Origin: Hofstenia miamia
Lineage: Eukaryota; Xenacoelomorpha; Acoela
NCBI GenBank assembly: GCA_004352715.1
Contig: SCFE01000077.1
Span: forward strand, 1,627,489 to 1,691,488
DNA: 64,000 bases
Direction of reading: 5' to 3'
The stretch's first letter is position 1; the number at the start of each line of letters is the position of its first letter. A program made the translations under genes and the position numbers. The notes beneath the pieces are model-generated. The model had not been told where the DNA came from, searched no databases, and worked only from the letters and a program-made list of their open reading frames with translations. Below are positions 32,676 through 45,341 of this stretch, one piece after another.

Positions 32676-34504
32676 TATATATACCTTTTTTTCTGAAAAC
32701 AACGAGAATCATATTGAAACAACATGTTAATAATACTTCCAAAATTCTTTATTAGGTTTTCCCCACTATTTTAAATTACCGATCTAATCTAAAAATTCAC
32801 CAATCAATTTTATATTTATGTTAAACCTCTGTAAAATTGAAATGTCTAATATGATTGTAATTCATTTAAGATGTCTATGTGAATTAATACCTAAATTTTA
32901 TATGGAAGTTGTAAATATTACGATTTTTTCTGGAATTGAAAACATGCACCACAATTCTGGTATTAATAAATTTATAATTTCTTTTGGTTCTACGCGACCA
33001 TAAAATCCTTCTGTAGAATTGTATGACAATGATAATAATGGAATTGATCTTTTTTAATGGTATTTAGAAAAAATGTAAGTTATAGCATGCGACCAAAAAG
33101 GACCATGAGACTAGAATATTCATTCGTACTGGTAATATCCAACGAGGCCATGTGAAAATGTGTCCAATAAAATTTGTCGGGTGGAAGACCAAAGTATAGA
33201 TCTTCCTATCTTTTTAGAAAAGGCGGGAAATCCTACACTATTGGTCTATTTAGATATCGCCGTATCAGAATTTTGAAATATCATCGAATAAATAATGAGG
33301 ATGAACTTCCGAAATTGTTTCGTTAAAATTTCATGAAGTTGCGCTTTAGTATTTCTATTCATCCCCATAGAAAGATGCTAAGATATTTTTTGCAAAAGAA
33401 GAGAATCATATTTTCCTAAATTGTTTTAATTTGATTGTTGCAATTCTAATATTTATCACTACAAGTTTAATACTATTCTAAATTAAATCGGTAACTCTAC
33501 ATATGTATATCAATACAGTTGGTGATTTATTAAACTGTCCTTTATGTTTGTTCTTTGTGTAAAGAACCTCCTTCATTGTTTATTTTTTCAGTAATTTTAA
33601 ACAGCTTGCAATATTCTTTTTGGATTGGAATGAAATACTGTTAATTAACAAAATGATTCATTTTCTATTTATTTTCTTCCTTTAAAATATTTCTATTTTT
33701 AATTGGAATGTTTTCATAAGAGTTTCAATCAGAGTTCTCATCGGGTGCGAATTTTATCCCGAAATCAGAACTGAATTATTCAAATAGTTCTAATGAACCT
33801 GACCCGGTCAGAAAGTTGTCTTTTGCTGAGACCTGAAATAATAAAATAACAGAACCAATTCTTAACCCAAAATCGGCCCGAGCCTGAGAAATCTGCCATG
33901 TACCCAATCAACATACAACCAAAAAGTTTTATAATTCTTTACCAAGTTATAAAGGACAAACACTTTTTATAAATTTTCAAGCAATTTTCTTCAGGCTTAT
34001 GAAATATGGAAATCCTGAGATATGGACACATCTTTTGGTGAATGTGCACGAACGTATTGTTGAAAAATGTACTAAAGTTTATTGCTATGGCTAAAATGTT
34101 TCAAAGGATTTATGATTTTTTATTGAAAATTCTAATTTTTAAAAAACTTAAATTCTTGCCATTCATACTTTTCAATTAATCAGGAGGACGAAAGCCCATG
34201 AGAGCAACAACTAACCATATCATTTCCTTTTTGGCGCTTTTTAACTTAACACAATAGCCCGCCTCAATAAGCCCTTGAGGCTTAAAAATATTTGAGAGGG
34301 CCACTCTTCGTGTGTTGGTTTTTCGCCAAACCAAAGGAAATTCATAGGTGATTCAGGTTAATGTCATAGTCTAATTATTCGTCTAATATGTCGAAATTAA
34401 ATGCTTGTGAAACTATTTGCTAAAATAATAAAAAGAAAAATACCCATCCAACTAAAAAAAAACTAACAGAATCGAATCTGAAAGTGATGCGAGCTTGCGA
34501 ACTC
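32676..34504. other. AT-rich stretch downstream of DZANK1
   Basis: Scattered short frames only (for example near 33180-33280), without recognisable motifs. Confidence 0.4.
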
Positions 34505-35426
34505 TGGTTTCAATAACTGCTACTCTTTCTGTTCCAAAATAACTGCTGCATTTGATTTAAAGATTAAAAATTTGCAGGAATATAAGCCATTCTCATTCTG
34601 ATTTTTGCAATATAACCTGGGGAGCATAGCCTTCAGAAAATGTAAATTGTTTTGTAAAAATTATAATTGCGGAAAGACAATCATTATTGAACTTTGACCC
34701 GATGGGCTCTCCTACATCAGATTTTGGAACACTTCTTGATATCTTCAGATAAAGTAAACAAGGTTAGAATGTGTGGTGCAATTATTTCCTCATAATTTGT
34801 AATCTATTTGCCACTACAATTTAAGAGAAAATGAGTGACTTTCACACCTCTTAATTCACACAAATCACCAAATGAATCACTTATAGCACCATAAAAATAT
34901 ACTGGAAACATAAATTTATTGAAAAACAAAATAAGAAAAGGTTCTAAAACGCTTATAAAAGGTAGGCAAAATTTCAAAGATTAAGCAAAGGCAACAAATA
35001 TTGGTAATCTTTTAGAACCGTTTCCAATTTATATTTTTCAACAAATTTATGCTCCCAGTATGTTTTTTGTTTCTAAAGTATTCGTTTGGGTGATTTGTAG
35101 CCACCCAAAACTCCGAAAACAACCTAAATAATTGTACCACACATTCTAAGATTTCTTACTTTATCTGAACATATACAGCGTCCCAAAATCAAATGTAGGA
35201 AACCCCTGCGGGTTGAAGTTCAATAATCCTCTTTTTCCTGCGCTTTAAGTTCCTCATAACCTTTTCTTAATTTTCTTCAAAACAATTTTACATTTTCTGA
35301 AAGTTATTCTCCCCAAGATTATGTTGCAAAAATCAGTATGAGAATCGCATATTTTCCTGCAAAGATATTAAGCTTTAAATCACCTGCAACAGTTATTTTG
35401 GGGCAGAGTTAGTAGTAGGTTTGAGT
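34505..35426. repeat. Large imperfect palindrome (arms about 450 bp)
   Basis: The left arm (34505 to about 34975) reads back on the opposite strand from about 35000 to 35426. Matched blocks include CAAAATAACTG, GATTTTTGCAA, TTTCAGAAAATGTAAA, AGATAAAGTAA, AGAATGTGTGGT and the central GGTTCTAAAA/TTTTAGAACC. Arms have diverged by substitutions and small indels. There is no coding capacity. It is a foldback element or two old copies head to head. Confidence 0.65.
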
Positions 35427-38400
35427 TTTCTTACATTTTATCTCAAGCTATTATACATGAGCAGTCATTTAATTAATGTCATTATTTAATTATTGTTCTT
35501 AAGTTATTAATGAGATCAATTCGTTCAAATTCAAATTTTCTTATTTCACATATAAGAAGGGCAACGATATTCCGCCTTTTATCGCCCCTATCCCGCCGCC
35601 CTTTTTCCGCCCATATCAAAAACATTTTACAACTAATATTTATTGTAAATAATGAGTATTTACAATGGTACAAATGAAAAATTAATATTCAAGCTGAAAA
35701 TTTCTATCCTTTGCGAGTAATTTCCCCAGATTTGCTTAAGAATTTAGATTAATAAGTCTTGTGTAATTCGTTGGAAATTTCATAATCATCGGTAATGATT
35801 TTTCCGTATGACTTTTTATAGCATCAACAGTTTGATTTAGATTTCCTACTATTGCTGATCTCGTGAATTAACTTCCTTTTTGATTTGGCAGCATATTCAT
35901 TTCTAGTGCTTTCGTTGTACGTCTTGCGATTTTCAATGTTGGCGACATTTTTAGCCATTTTTATATGCAGCAAAATTACAGTTAGAGAATTTTTAAAATG
36001 TATAAATACCATATTTTTTCACGAATCAAAGTTTTACAAGTTTCAGTTATCCAATGTTTACTATAGGAAGATTTGTTTGAATTTCTTCTGATAACTTTTT
36101 TTTCTGGGCAAAATTTGTTAAGATAAAATTAAAAAATTTGTTGCAGAATACACTGAAGGCCAATTTTCTGAAGAGACTGCCCCAATTTAAAATTATTTAT
36201 GTCATCAGTAGACAAATAACGGGTTTTTATCCATTTAGTAGAATTTTTAGTAGATGAATCACATTTAGAAAACTCGACAGATGTAAAGCAGTGGTCAGAA
36301 AAGGACATTCGGATGAATAGAAAATATAACTTAATAACGATGAATGAGAATTGAAAGCATAAAATTGCTGATCCATTGTCTATTCCATAGGGAATAACTG
36401 TAATGACACCATAAGAAGCACGCCTGCATTGGACTCAGAGCTGCAACCGTGTTCTTGCTGTACCGTGCTGTCCTCATAATTTATTGAACAGACTAAGTGT
36501 CTCAAGCTTATAGATTGTATTTTCTAGTGAACTTTCATTGCATGCAAGCCCTGTTTAGAGTAAGAATATCAATGAATTACACTGATAACAACGATTTATA
36601 GATAATAAAATTGAATTTAGATTTAAAAATTATTAACCAATCTGTGCATTTAAGGTTTTTATCACCTGCATGAATGGTCATAACAAAGAGTATAAACTCC
36701 CCTCATGTGAATAGAGTGCAAATTGCGTTTGATATGCAAATGCTGGCACTTTATAATCTGTTAGTTGTTCATAGGACGCAGTATACTTGCTTTGTAATAC
36801 CTCATGTGTGAATGCACAACAGGTCTCTTCACCTAAATCCCACTTAAAAGTTACCACTCCTTCCAATTTAAATCAATCAAAAAATAAAATGTCAAGTAAA
36901 TTATTACAACGGAAGGATGGAATGTATCGCTAAAGAATACAAAAAATTAGTATAAAATGTAGAAAAAATTATTAAAAATATTTGTGGCAATAATGCAATG
37001 ATATATTGATCACCTCTCAATCTCAAACAAAAATGAGATTATTCTGCAATGTTTTATTGATTATGAGACCATGATTGTTGAAAAACAATTTTCAAAAATA
37101 TTAAGGTTTTTAAATCTTCAACAAAACTCTTGCCTAAAATAAAAATATCAAGTATTCCATTATATGAAGGTGTGATTATTTAAAAAGAAAATGATATTAA
37201 GAAGAATCTTCTTCAAACATTTTAAATAAAAACAGATTTTATAATATAATGAGTCAGTTATATTGGTTTCTTCAAACTTGAGTTTGATCATTTTAAATAA
37301 TAAATTAGACTTGGAGTTACAAATTTTAATAGAAATGAAAAAGATAAATATAGTTATCGAAGCTGTTTCAATTCTAAAAGTCATAACAAGAGCAATTACA
37401 AATATCAATATTAAAAACAAATATAAATAGATGTACCAATAATAAAATGATATCATTTCATTAAAGCACTTAAAATAAAAATTTGATACTAATAAATGTA
37501 AAATAATATAAATAAACATTAACTTCCAATGTATGGTAAACAAATTTTTAATAAATTTCGTGATTTAATACGCAATTCAGACTTAAGCTCAATTGTTCGA
37601 ACAACACAAATTTGGTTAGAACTCATGATTATCAAGTATAAATTTAAACCTATTATTTATTACTAAGAATCAATGGCGTACACAGGGGTAGCTAAGCTAT
37701 CCTAATTTTTTTTCAAGGTGACCAAAATAATTCAACGTTCCCTGGTTATATACCGGTAATATTTCGCAAAATTCATTAAAAAATATAAGATTTATTTAAC
37801 TCTGTCCCAGTTAATAAGTATACCGGTTTTTTAGGAAAATGAGGTAGTATGATAAAAACACGTGTATAATTTCAAGTTTTGATTTTCATTTTTTTATAAT
37901 ATGCACAAGATCTTAAACTATCAAATGCGAGCCAAAACCATGGTATTTACGCGATAATAAAACCCCAATTATTGATATAAAACTTTACTTATTAACTGGC
38001 ACAGAATTTAATAGCTCTCTATCATGAATTATATATTTTGTCATCTAAGAAGGTTTTTAAAAGGAAATCTAACTATAACTCAAAATATTGTGGGGCTGGA
38101 TTCTTATTCCTCCCTCTAAGTTTTTTCACCTCCCGAATACATTACTACAAGAACTTGGTATTCTGAAGCTGATCCACGTACAAGAATAAAAGTCTGCATT
38201 TGGCATAATCGCAGAACACAAGGAAAGATTGAATATTTGCGTGTCAAGTCAATGGCTATCAAAAGCATAGCGCCCGGATAAGATAATATCCTACAAAATA
38301 TCTGTTTACTTTAAAAATTCAAATTTTAAATAGGTTTTAAGATATCCCCCCCCCAACCAGGACAGAAGCATTTGGATACTACTGACTGAGCAGCCATAAA

Positions 38401-38663
38401 TCCTTTTAACATTCATTTAAAAATATTTCGTTAGGCATATTCTAAATTTAGTTTGCGTTCAATTTTGACAGCACTGAATTCGGTCAAATGAAAATTCATA
38501 AATCAGCAGTCATTTTGTAACACACTTTCTAGATTTTTATTAGTATAGTCTACAACACTCACCACAAAAAACTAAAATTTAAAGTTTTTTCCAAATACCG
38601 AATTATAAATTTTGATACAAACTCAAAAACAATGTATATCAAAATGGCTAATTTTTTTCATTA
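35427..38663. other. AT-rich stretch, nothing recognised
   Basis: The 62-codon minus frame at 36866-36678 has protein-like composition but no recognisable family. The 127-codon frame at 37543-37160 is AT-driven low complexity. Confidence 0.4.
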
Positions 38664-39829
38664 CAAATAAATCAATTTGCACTTTCTATACATAGTGTAA
38701 CAAGATGTTAAGTCGGGCTCATTGTACTTATAATCAGAGTCCTTAAGCGGCATAGCACATTGCAGATGCAGCTGAAATTTCAACTTTGAATAAAATCTGA
38801 AATATTTTATATACATGAGGAATTGGAAATTTAACTTCATTAGTGATTCTCTTGAAGGATCCTGTACATATCCTCTTTGCAAATCCATTAATTACATCAA
38901 TTACATAAGTTAATATTCCGAAAAGTCAATCATATTGTTTTTCTAAAACCAGTAAGCCCACTATCAGATTCCATTTTCTTTTGATTGGTGGTGCTTCTAG
39001 GTCGTAATCTTCTGAAAAATTAATACGAATCTTGTACAGCTTCCTGAAGTATTTTTTCGACCACATACCGTTTTAATCTAATTACCAATTTTATACTAAG
39101 AATATTTCCAAATGAGTTTTACAAAAAGCTATGTAATTTCAGATAAATTTTTTAAGTTGTTAAAATGTTATCATTAGAAATTGGAGGTCATAGTCCTAAT
39201 AAAGTTAAAATTCAAAAGTAAATTCATCACAAATATAATCCACATTTTCCAGATAAAAAATGGTTCCTTCAATCAGTAAGTTTTGCTTCATTTTCATTTT
39301 GTTGTTAGCATTGTATATGATATTAATTTAATTTTTATTTTCACTCTATAGGAAACAACCATTATTGGTCCAACAACGGCTTACTGCTGGCACCCCTGGC
39401 CAACAATGGCCACTCATTTGTCATTCATTTGCCAACCATAACCAACAAAACAAAAAGTTTTAGGAATCTTAAAATTCCACAATTTTACAAAAAAATTATT
39501 ATATTATTGTATATAACATAAGAATTACATTAAAGTTTGCTTTCAATTTTCAAAAAGTATTATTTATCAGTTTCTCATAGCCAATAATGGCCCATTAATG
39601 GCATTGCTAGATCAATCTGCCATCTAGCGAACAAATATGAATTTAATAATTTACAATTATGACTGATCAAATTTAATTTTCATAACAAATGAATTTACTT
39701 AACCTTTTGTATTTGATAGCACAATTTACTATGCCAGCTCTTGTTTTTATGAGCACTTTATAATGAATTCAATTGCTGTAGCAAGATGTTCCATCTTAAG
39801 TATAATATGCTATACACATTTCAACTTAA

Positions 39830-40119
39830 CCAGGCGCGTATTGAGGTATTTTAAACGCGGGAGGCAAAATTCTTATCAGAGACATATAGGCCTAGGTAGT
39901 TTTTTCACCCTCTTAGCATAATACCGCATTCGCCTGTGCATAAATGATAAATAAACCAAAAAGACAGACGGAGTTAATAAGAATAAATACTACTTTTTTG
40001 CACTTTATGTCAAACAAAAAGACTGTTCATCAATACATCGATCAGATCGGATAAGAATGAGTTGAAATTAGCCTGCCCAAAGAGGGGCAGGTGCAAGGCC
40101 CTCCAAAATACGCCCCTGG
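39830..40119. mobile_element. MITE nested in copy A
   Basis: Terminal inverted repeats CCAGGCGCGTATTGAGG and (complement) CCAGGGGCGTATTTTGGAGG bound 290 bp. The paired copy lies at 45046-45341, so insertion preceded the duplication of the larger unit. Confidence 0.65.
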
Positions 40120-40822
40120 CCATAACTCAATCAAATTATAAGTTGCAAATTACAAATCATAATATAACATTGGCCATAATCAGTAAACTGCTGGTGGGAA
40201 ACATGCAATATTTGTGACCACTGATGCCATCAGTGGCCCACATTGGTGGACCACTAGCGGCATCAGTAGCAAACTTAGTAATCAATAATCAATCAGCAGA
40301 TGCTTGCAAATAAAAGTCACTTCATTATTTTGATTCCTAGTTCTTTTTAATATAATACAAGGAACTGCGAAAAGATATTTTGAAAATTTTAATTTGTAGA
40401 AATTATGATATACCTGCTAAATGTATTTTAAAAATAATTTATTCATAAACATTTGGACACTTGAAATTAAAGTTATATAAAAAAGCTACCCTTGAGCAGA
40501 AGAGATTTTTCAAGACTTAAGATAGTCTTATTTCAAAATTGTACCTAATTTTGAAATTAAAAATTTTTGTTAAATTTGACAGATTTTTATGCTTATCGTT
40601 ATCATTTATAAACAAAACATTCTTTCACATTTCCAACAAATGTTAGTATTAAACATGCGTGACAGGATCTCAAAGGTATCCTTCTGTCCTTTATTGGGTG
40701 TGTGTTTTTTTAAACAACAATGTTTGAACTGCATAACAATATAAAATGTTTGGTTTTGCATATAAAAGTTAATGCTATAGTATCACAAACCTACTGTTTG
40801 CCATCAATGGCACATTAATGGG

Positions 40823-40947
40823 CCATTATTGGCTCACCAATGGCCCATTATTGGTCCAATAATGGATGACAGTTGGCAAACATTGTTGGGCCAGCGGTCA
40901 TTTGCCACCAATGGCCAATAATGGCACCAACAATGGCCCATTAATGG
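40823..40947. promoter_or_regulatory. Cluster of five CArG-like CC(A/T)6GG boxes in copy A
   Basis: CCATTATTGG, CCAATAATGG or CCATTAATGG occur at 40823, 40845, 40856, 40915 and 40938. Three more lie at 39359, 39581 and 39592. All fit the SRF/MADS consensus CC(A/T)6GG. They may equally be transposase sites or palindromic structure of the element. Confidence 0.5.
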
Positions 40948-40974
40948 ATCAATAATGGAATGTTTGTTAACAAA

Positions 40975-42110
40975 CAAATTGGAAACACATAGAACAGATA
41001 TTGCGTGTTTTTCTATCTCGAGATGTTTCGCAAAGGCAACATCTCGAACGTTTCAATGATATTGCAGTCAATTGTTGATTACGTTGTGTCGCAATATATC
41101 CTAACGCACGTAAACTTTTTGTTGAGGAATTTGTAGCTGGTTCATGGTCGCTCTATTAACTAATTTGAGTGTAATTCCTGGCCAAGTGATTTTAAGAAGA
41201 TCTTTTATGAAATTTGCCATGCTCAAAATTTGAAAAAAGTGCTTAAATATTACAAAATACATTCACTCCAGAAACATTTAAGCAATTATAAAAGTAAGCC
41301 AAAGGCCATTTGTGAGTAAGTTTTCGTACGCTGTAATAATATAACACATCTGGTCGATAATGTTAACGACTCCTTTGGTTTTTTTGTATAATGAAATGAT
41401 TTTTGGCTTGCGACAGTTTCATCAACTGCATTTCCATCGTCCATACTTGATAGCAAAAAACTAATTTATTTTGCATAGCCTTATAGCTCACCAAGAGTGG
41501 CATGTCATGAAAGCAAAACTCGATGAGCCGACATCACGTCCAGCTAATATCTTCAAACTTGCCGGAATTTCCTTGTGATGCTTCCTCAATGTGCCAACTA
41601 ATGAAGTAATTTTTGAAACAGATGTTCTGCCAGAACAGCCGAATTAAAATAATTGTCCATTGCAATATTGATGCCACTGTTACTGTATGGTTGCATAAGT
41701 TTTCTTCCCAACATCACTAGCTAAATCGACACGTATTCTGTTGGGTTCAATTCGCCCAAGATAAGTATACCATTCAGGAAGTAATGGGGTTCACAGTTGC
41801 ACACAAAAACAGTTTCATACCATATTTGTTGGGTTTTGTTCGTAAATATTGTCTGAATGCAACACGACCTCGGAATAGTATCATCTGCTCATCTATGCAT
41901 ACAAATGGTCTAGGTTTTCAAGATTCACAACAATTAGCAATAAATTTAGTCCAGATTTGTCAAGAAATTCACTACTTGCTTGTTGGGATCGGTCGTCAAA
42001 ACGAAGCATTCGACATATCCATTACAAGAAATTCTAGCACAAATTGTTGTAGCCCTCTAACCGCAAAACAAAATGACGCAATCAATTACATGATAATAAA
42101 ACATACTTGA
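40975..42110 (-). pseudogene. Second piggyBac transposase remnant
   Basis: Minus-strand pieces in order: RFDDRSQQ, IWTKFIANCCES, KPRPFVCIDEQMILFRGR, FRQYLRTKPNKYGMKLFLC, INIAMDNYFNSAVLAEHL. Then KWPLAYFYN/VSGVN and a Cys-rich end RCCLCETSRDRKTRNICSMC. It is broken by many stops and frameshifts, and differs clearly from the 8.6-10.3 kb copy. Its C-terminal end is within about 10 bp of the end of inverted unit A. Confidence 0.75.
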
Positions 42111-42164
42111 AATGAATATTGTTTTCTTTCTTAAAAAGCAATTCTAAACTCGAAATAATTTCGA

Positions 42165-42220
42165 GCGCAGGTGGTGTAGTGGTAGCATAGCAGCCTTCCG
42201 GGTTCGACTCTGACTTGCGC
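42165..42220 (+). tRNA. Truncated tRNA-like sequence (pseudogene or SINE head)
   Basis: GCGCAGG and CTTGCGC form a 7-bp acceptor-like stem. GGTGTAGTGGTAGC resembles a tRNA A box/D arm and GGGTTCGACTC a B box/T arm. Only 56 nt separate the ends and no anticodon arm fits, so it is not a functional tRNA. A T-rich and then (AT)n tract follows up to the gap, which would fit a tRNA-derived SINE. Confidence 0.55.
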
Positions 42221-42291
42221 AATTTTTTTATTTTTTCATTTTGTCTTGCATTGTATTTTTAATTCAAATTATGCATATATATATATATATA

Positions 42292-43291
42292 NNNNNNNNN
42301 NNNNNNNNNNNNNNNNNNNNNNNNNNNNNNNNNNNNNNNNNNNNNNNNNNNNNNNNNNNNNNNNNNNNNNNNNNNNNNNNNNNNNNNNNNNNNNNNNNNN
42401 NNNNNNNNNNNNNNNNNNNNNNNNNNNNNNNNNNNNNNNNNNNNNNNNNNNNNNNNNNNNNNNNNNNNNNNNNNNNNNNNNNNNNNNNNNNNNNNNNNNN
42501 NNNNNNNNNNNNNNNNNNNNNNNNNNNNNNNNNNNNNNNNNNNNNNNNNNNNNNNNNNNNNNNNNNNNNNNNNNNNNNNNNNNNNNNNNNNNNNNNNNNN
42601 NNNNNNNNNNNNNNNNNNNNNNNNNNNNNNNNNNNNNNNNNNNNNNNNNNNNNNNNNNNNNNNNNNNNNNNNNNNNNNNNNNNNNNNNNNNNNNNNNNNN
42701 NNNNNNNNNNNNNNNNNNNNNNNNNNNNNNNNNNNNNNNNNNNNNNNNNNNNNNNNNNNNNNNNNNNNNNNNNNNNNNNNNNNNNNNNNNNNNNNNNNNN
42801 NNNNNNNNNNNNNNNNNNNNNNNNNNNNNNNNNNNNNNNNNNNNNNNNNNNNNNNNNNNNNNNNNNNNNNNNNNNNNNNNNNNNNNNNNNNNNNNNNNNN
42901 NNNNNNNNNNNNNNNNNNNNNNNNNNNNNNNNNNNNNNNNNNNNNNNNNNNNNNNNNNNNNNNNNNNNNNNNNNNNNNNNNNNNNNNNNNNNNNNNNNNN
43001 NNNNNNNNNNNNNNNNNNNNNNNNNNNNNNNNNNNNNNNNNNNNNNNNNNNNNNNNNNNNNNNNNNNNNNNNNNNNNNNNNNNNNNNNNNNNNNNNNNNN
43101 NNNNNNNNNNNNNNNNNNNNNNNNNNNNNNNNNNNNNNNNNNNNNNNNNNNNNNNNNNNNNNNNNNNNNNNNNNNNNNNNNNNNNNNNNNNNNNNNNNNN
43201 NNNNNNNNNNNNNNNNNNNNNNNNNNNNNNNNNNNNNNNNNNNNNNNNNNNNNNNNNNNNNNNNNNNNNNNNNNNNNNNNNNNNNNNNNNN
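42292..43291. other. Assembly gap, 1000 N
   Basis: Flanked on both sides by (AT)n, so the break is probably caused by the microsatellite; true size unknown. Confidence 0.99.
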
Positions 43292-43429
43292 TATATATAC
43301 AACTAAAACTGAATGTTGTAAATTATATTTAATTAACCGTATTTCCACTAACATTACTCTAATGTAACAAACCGCTCAGTCCACATATTTGAACAGCTTT
43401 ATCCAAGACTGTTAAGAAATATTGAGCCT

Positions 43430-43800
43430 TTGATATGTGTTAAGAATTATTCCTGTGGCTGAAGTATATAAAAATATAAATTTTTGTTCAATGAGATATC
43501 CCATTCATTGTAAAAGCATTCAAATGCTTACCATACCTAACATTCAGAAAATGATTTGGTCTTATGCTCATGGAAACAAAACTACCCTCAAATATTTTAC
43601 TTTTTGGAGAAAAACACTGATGTGAGCCCTTTCAGTTTTGCCTTGCACAAATTCAGAGTTTGTGGCGCCAGATCGCGGATTGAAGTCGAAAATGAGGAGG
43701 GCACAGTTCTTTATCTTATGGTGTTTTCAGATTTTAAATATCTTCATTAGTTTGTGCGATATAAGTGTTAAAATATTTTTTGTGGAAACCATCACAGATT
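43430..43800. repeat. Diverged repeat also present near 60.3 kb
   Basis: Blocks CCTAACATTCAG, AAATATTTTAC and TCTTCATTAGTTTGTG correspond in order to CCTAATATTCAG, AAATATTTTCC and CTTTATTAGTTCGTG at 60340-60510. It is an old dispersed repeat of unknown type. Confidence 0.35.
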
Positions 43801-44222
43801 TTGAAAAACAATCATATTGAATTTAGGATTAATGCAGAATTTATATGAAAAAAAAATTACATTAATAGATATAAACGTCAAACGTTTTGTGGCCTGCGAA
43901 AATCCAGTTTTAATTAATTGTATTGTATATTTTCATTAATAAAGAAATTTATTTCCAAAAGTTTTTCAAAATTATTCATGGTAAATGATATCAACCAATG
44001 GCGTTATCAATTGCGTGAATTAATGCCTTAACTTAGAAAGGAATTAAGGACTTGTTGACTTCTGAGTACTCATTGCGTAAAATACATCACTAAAAATTTC
44101 TAAATTGTGTTGAATAATTGTATTTGAGAGGCAACAAGCACCGAATTTGCATCTAGTTAACGCTTTAGTTCACACAATTGTAAGGTATCCTTCTTGGATC
44201 ACTTCCCTACCCAGGAAACATT

Positions 44223-44336
44223 CCATTATTGGTCCATTAATGGGCCATTGTTGGTGCCATTATTGGCCATTGGTGGTAAATGACCGCTGGCCCAACAATG
44301 TTTGCCAACCGTCATCCATTATTGGACCAATAATGG
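44223..44336. promoter_or_regulatory. Cluster of five CArG-like boxes in copy B
   Basis: Boxes occur at 44223, 44234, 44257, 44316 and 44327, with three more at 45517, 45528 and 45739. The number and spacing parallel copy A. Confidence 0.5.
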
Positions 44337-45045
44337 ACCATTGGTGAGCCAATAATGACCTATTAATGTGCCATTGATGGCAAACAGTAGGTTTTGATAC
44401 TATAGCATTAACTTTTATATGTAGAACAACAATTTTATATTGTTATGCAGTTCAAGCACAAGTCCAACAAAAGACAGAAAGATGCCTTTGAGATCCTGGA
44501 TGCATGTTTAATACTAACATTTGTTGGAGATTTGAAAGAATGTTTTGCTTATAAATGATAACAATAAGCATAAAAATCTGTCAAATTTAACAAAAATTTT
44601 TAATTTTAAAATTAGGTACAATTTTGGAATAATACTATCGTAAGTCTTGAAAAAACTCTTCTGCTCAAGTTTAGCTTTTTTATATAACTTTAATTTCAAA
44701 GTGTCCAAATGTTTATGAATAAATTATTTTTCAAATACGTTCAGCAGGTATATCATAATTTCTCGACAAATTTAAAATATTTCAAAGTATCTTTGCGCAT
44801 TTCCTTTTATTATATTAAAAAGAACTAGGTATCAAAATAATGAAGTGACTTTTATTTGCAAGCATCTGCTAATTGATTATTGATTACTAAGGTTGCTACT
44901 GATGCCACTAATGGTCCACAATTGGCCACTGATGGCATAAGTGGTCGCAAATATTGCATGTTTCCCACCAGCAGTTTACTGATTATGGTCAATGTTATAT
45001 TATGATTTGTAATTCGCAATTTGGTATAATTTGATTGAGTTATGG

Positions 45046-45341
45046 CCAGGGGCGTATTTTGGAGGGCCTTGCACCTGCCCCTCTTTGGGCAAGCTAATTT
45101 CAACTCATTCTCATACGATCTGATCAATATATTGATGAAGAGTCTTTTTGTTTGACATAAAATGCAAAAAAGTAGTATTTTATTTATTCTTATTAACCCC
45201 GTCTGTCTTTTTGGTATATTTATCATTTATGCACGGGCGAATGCGGTATTATGCTAAGAGGGTGAAAAAACTACCTAGGCCTATATGTCTCTGATAAGAA
45301 TTGGGCCTCCAGCTTTTAGAAATACCTCAATACGCGCCTGG
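45046..45341. mobile_element. MITE nested in copy B
   Basis: The same element as 39830-40119 in reverse orientation, with ends CCAGGGGCGTATTTTGGAGG and CGCGCCTGG. It carries small private differences. Confidence 0.65.

Larger units (their letters stand above)
38664..40967. repeat. Inverted unit, copy A (2.3 kb)
   Basis: It is nearly the reverse complement of 44216-46447 along its length. A 75-codon ORF (38888-38661 minus) is identical in protein to 46220-46447 plus. One side (39352-40967) looks like a DNA element with GGAAACA termini, filled with CC(A/T)6GG decamers, and contains a nested MITE. The other 0.7 kb ends at an A/T-rich boundary. Confidence 0.8.

Noticed and set aside
37160-37543. 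127-codon minus-strand ORF rich in I, F, Y
   Set aside because: AT-driven low-complexity translation with irregular hydrophobicity; no neighbouring exon or motif.
37670-37730. CAATGGCGTACACAGGGG, resembling ends of some DNA transposons
   Set aside because: I could not find a matching inverted end or target duplication.
42241-43367. Long open frames through 1000-N gaps (also at 46.4-47.7, 49.1-50.3, 51.8-52.8, 54.4-56.3 and 56.6-57.7 kb)
   Set aside because: They are open only because N codons contain no stops. Only the LINE part after 55502 has real coding content.
44147-44347. Plus ORF with repeated IIGP/MGH motifs
   Set aside because: It is a translation of the CC(A/T)6GG palindromic decamers in unit B, not a protein.
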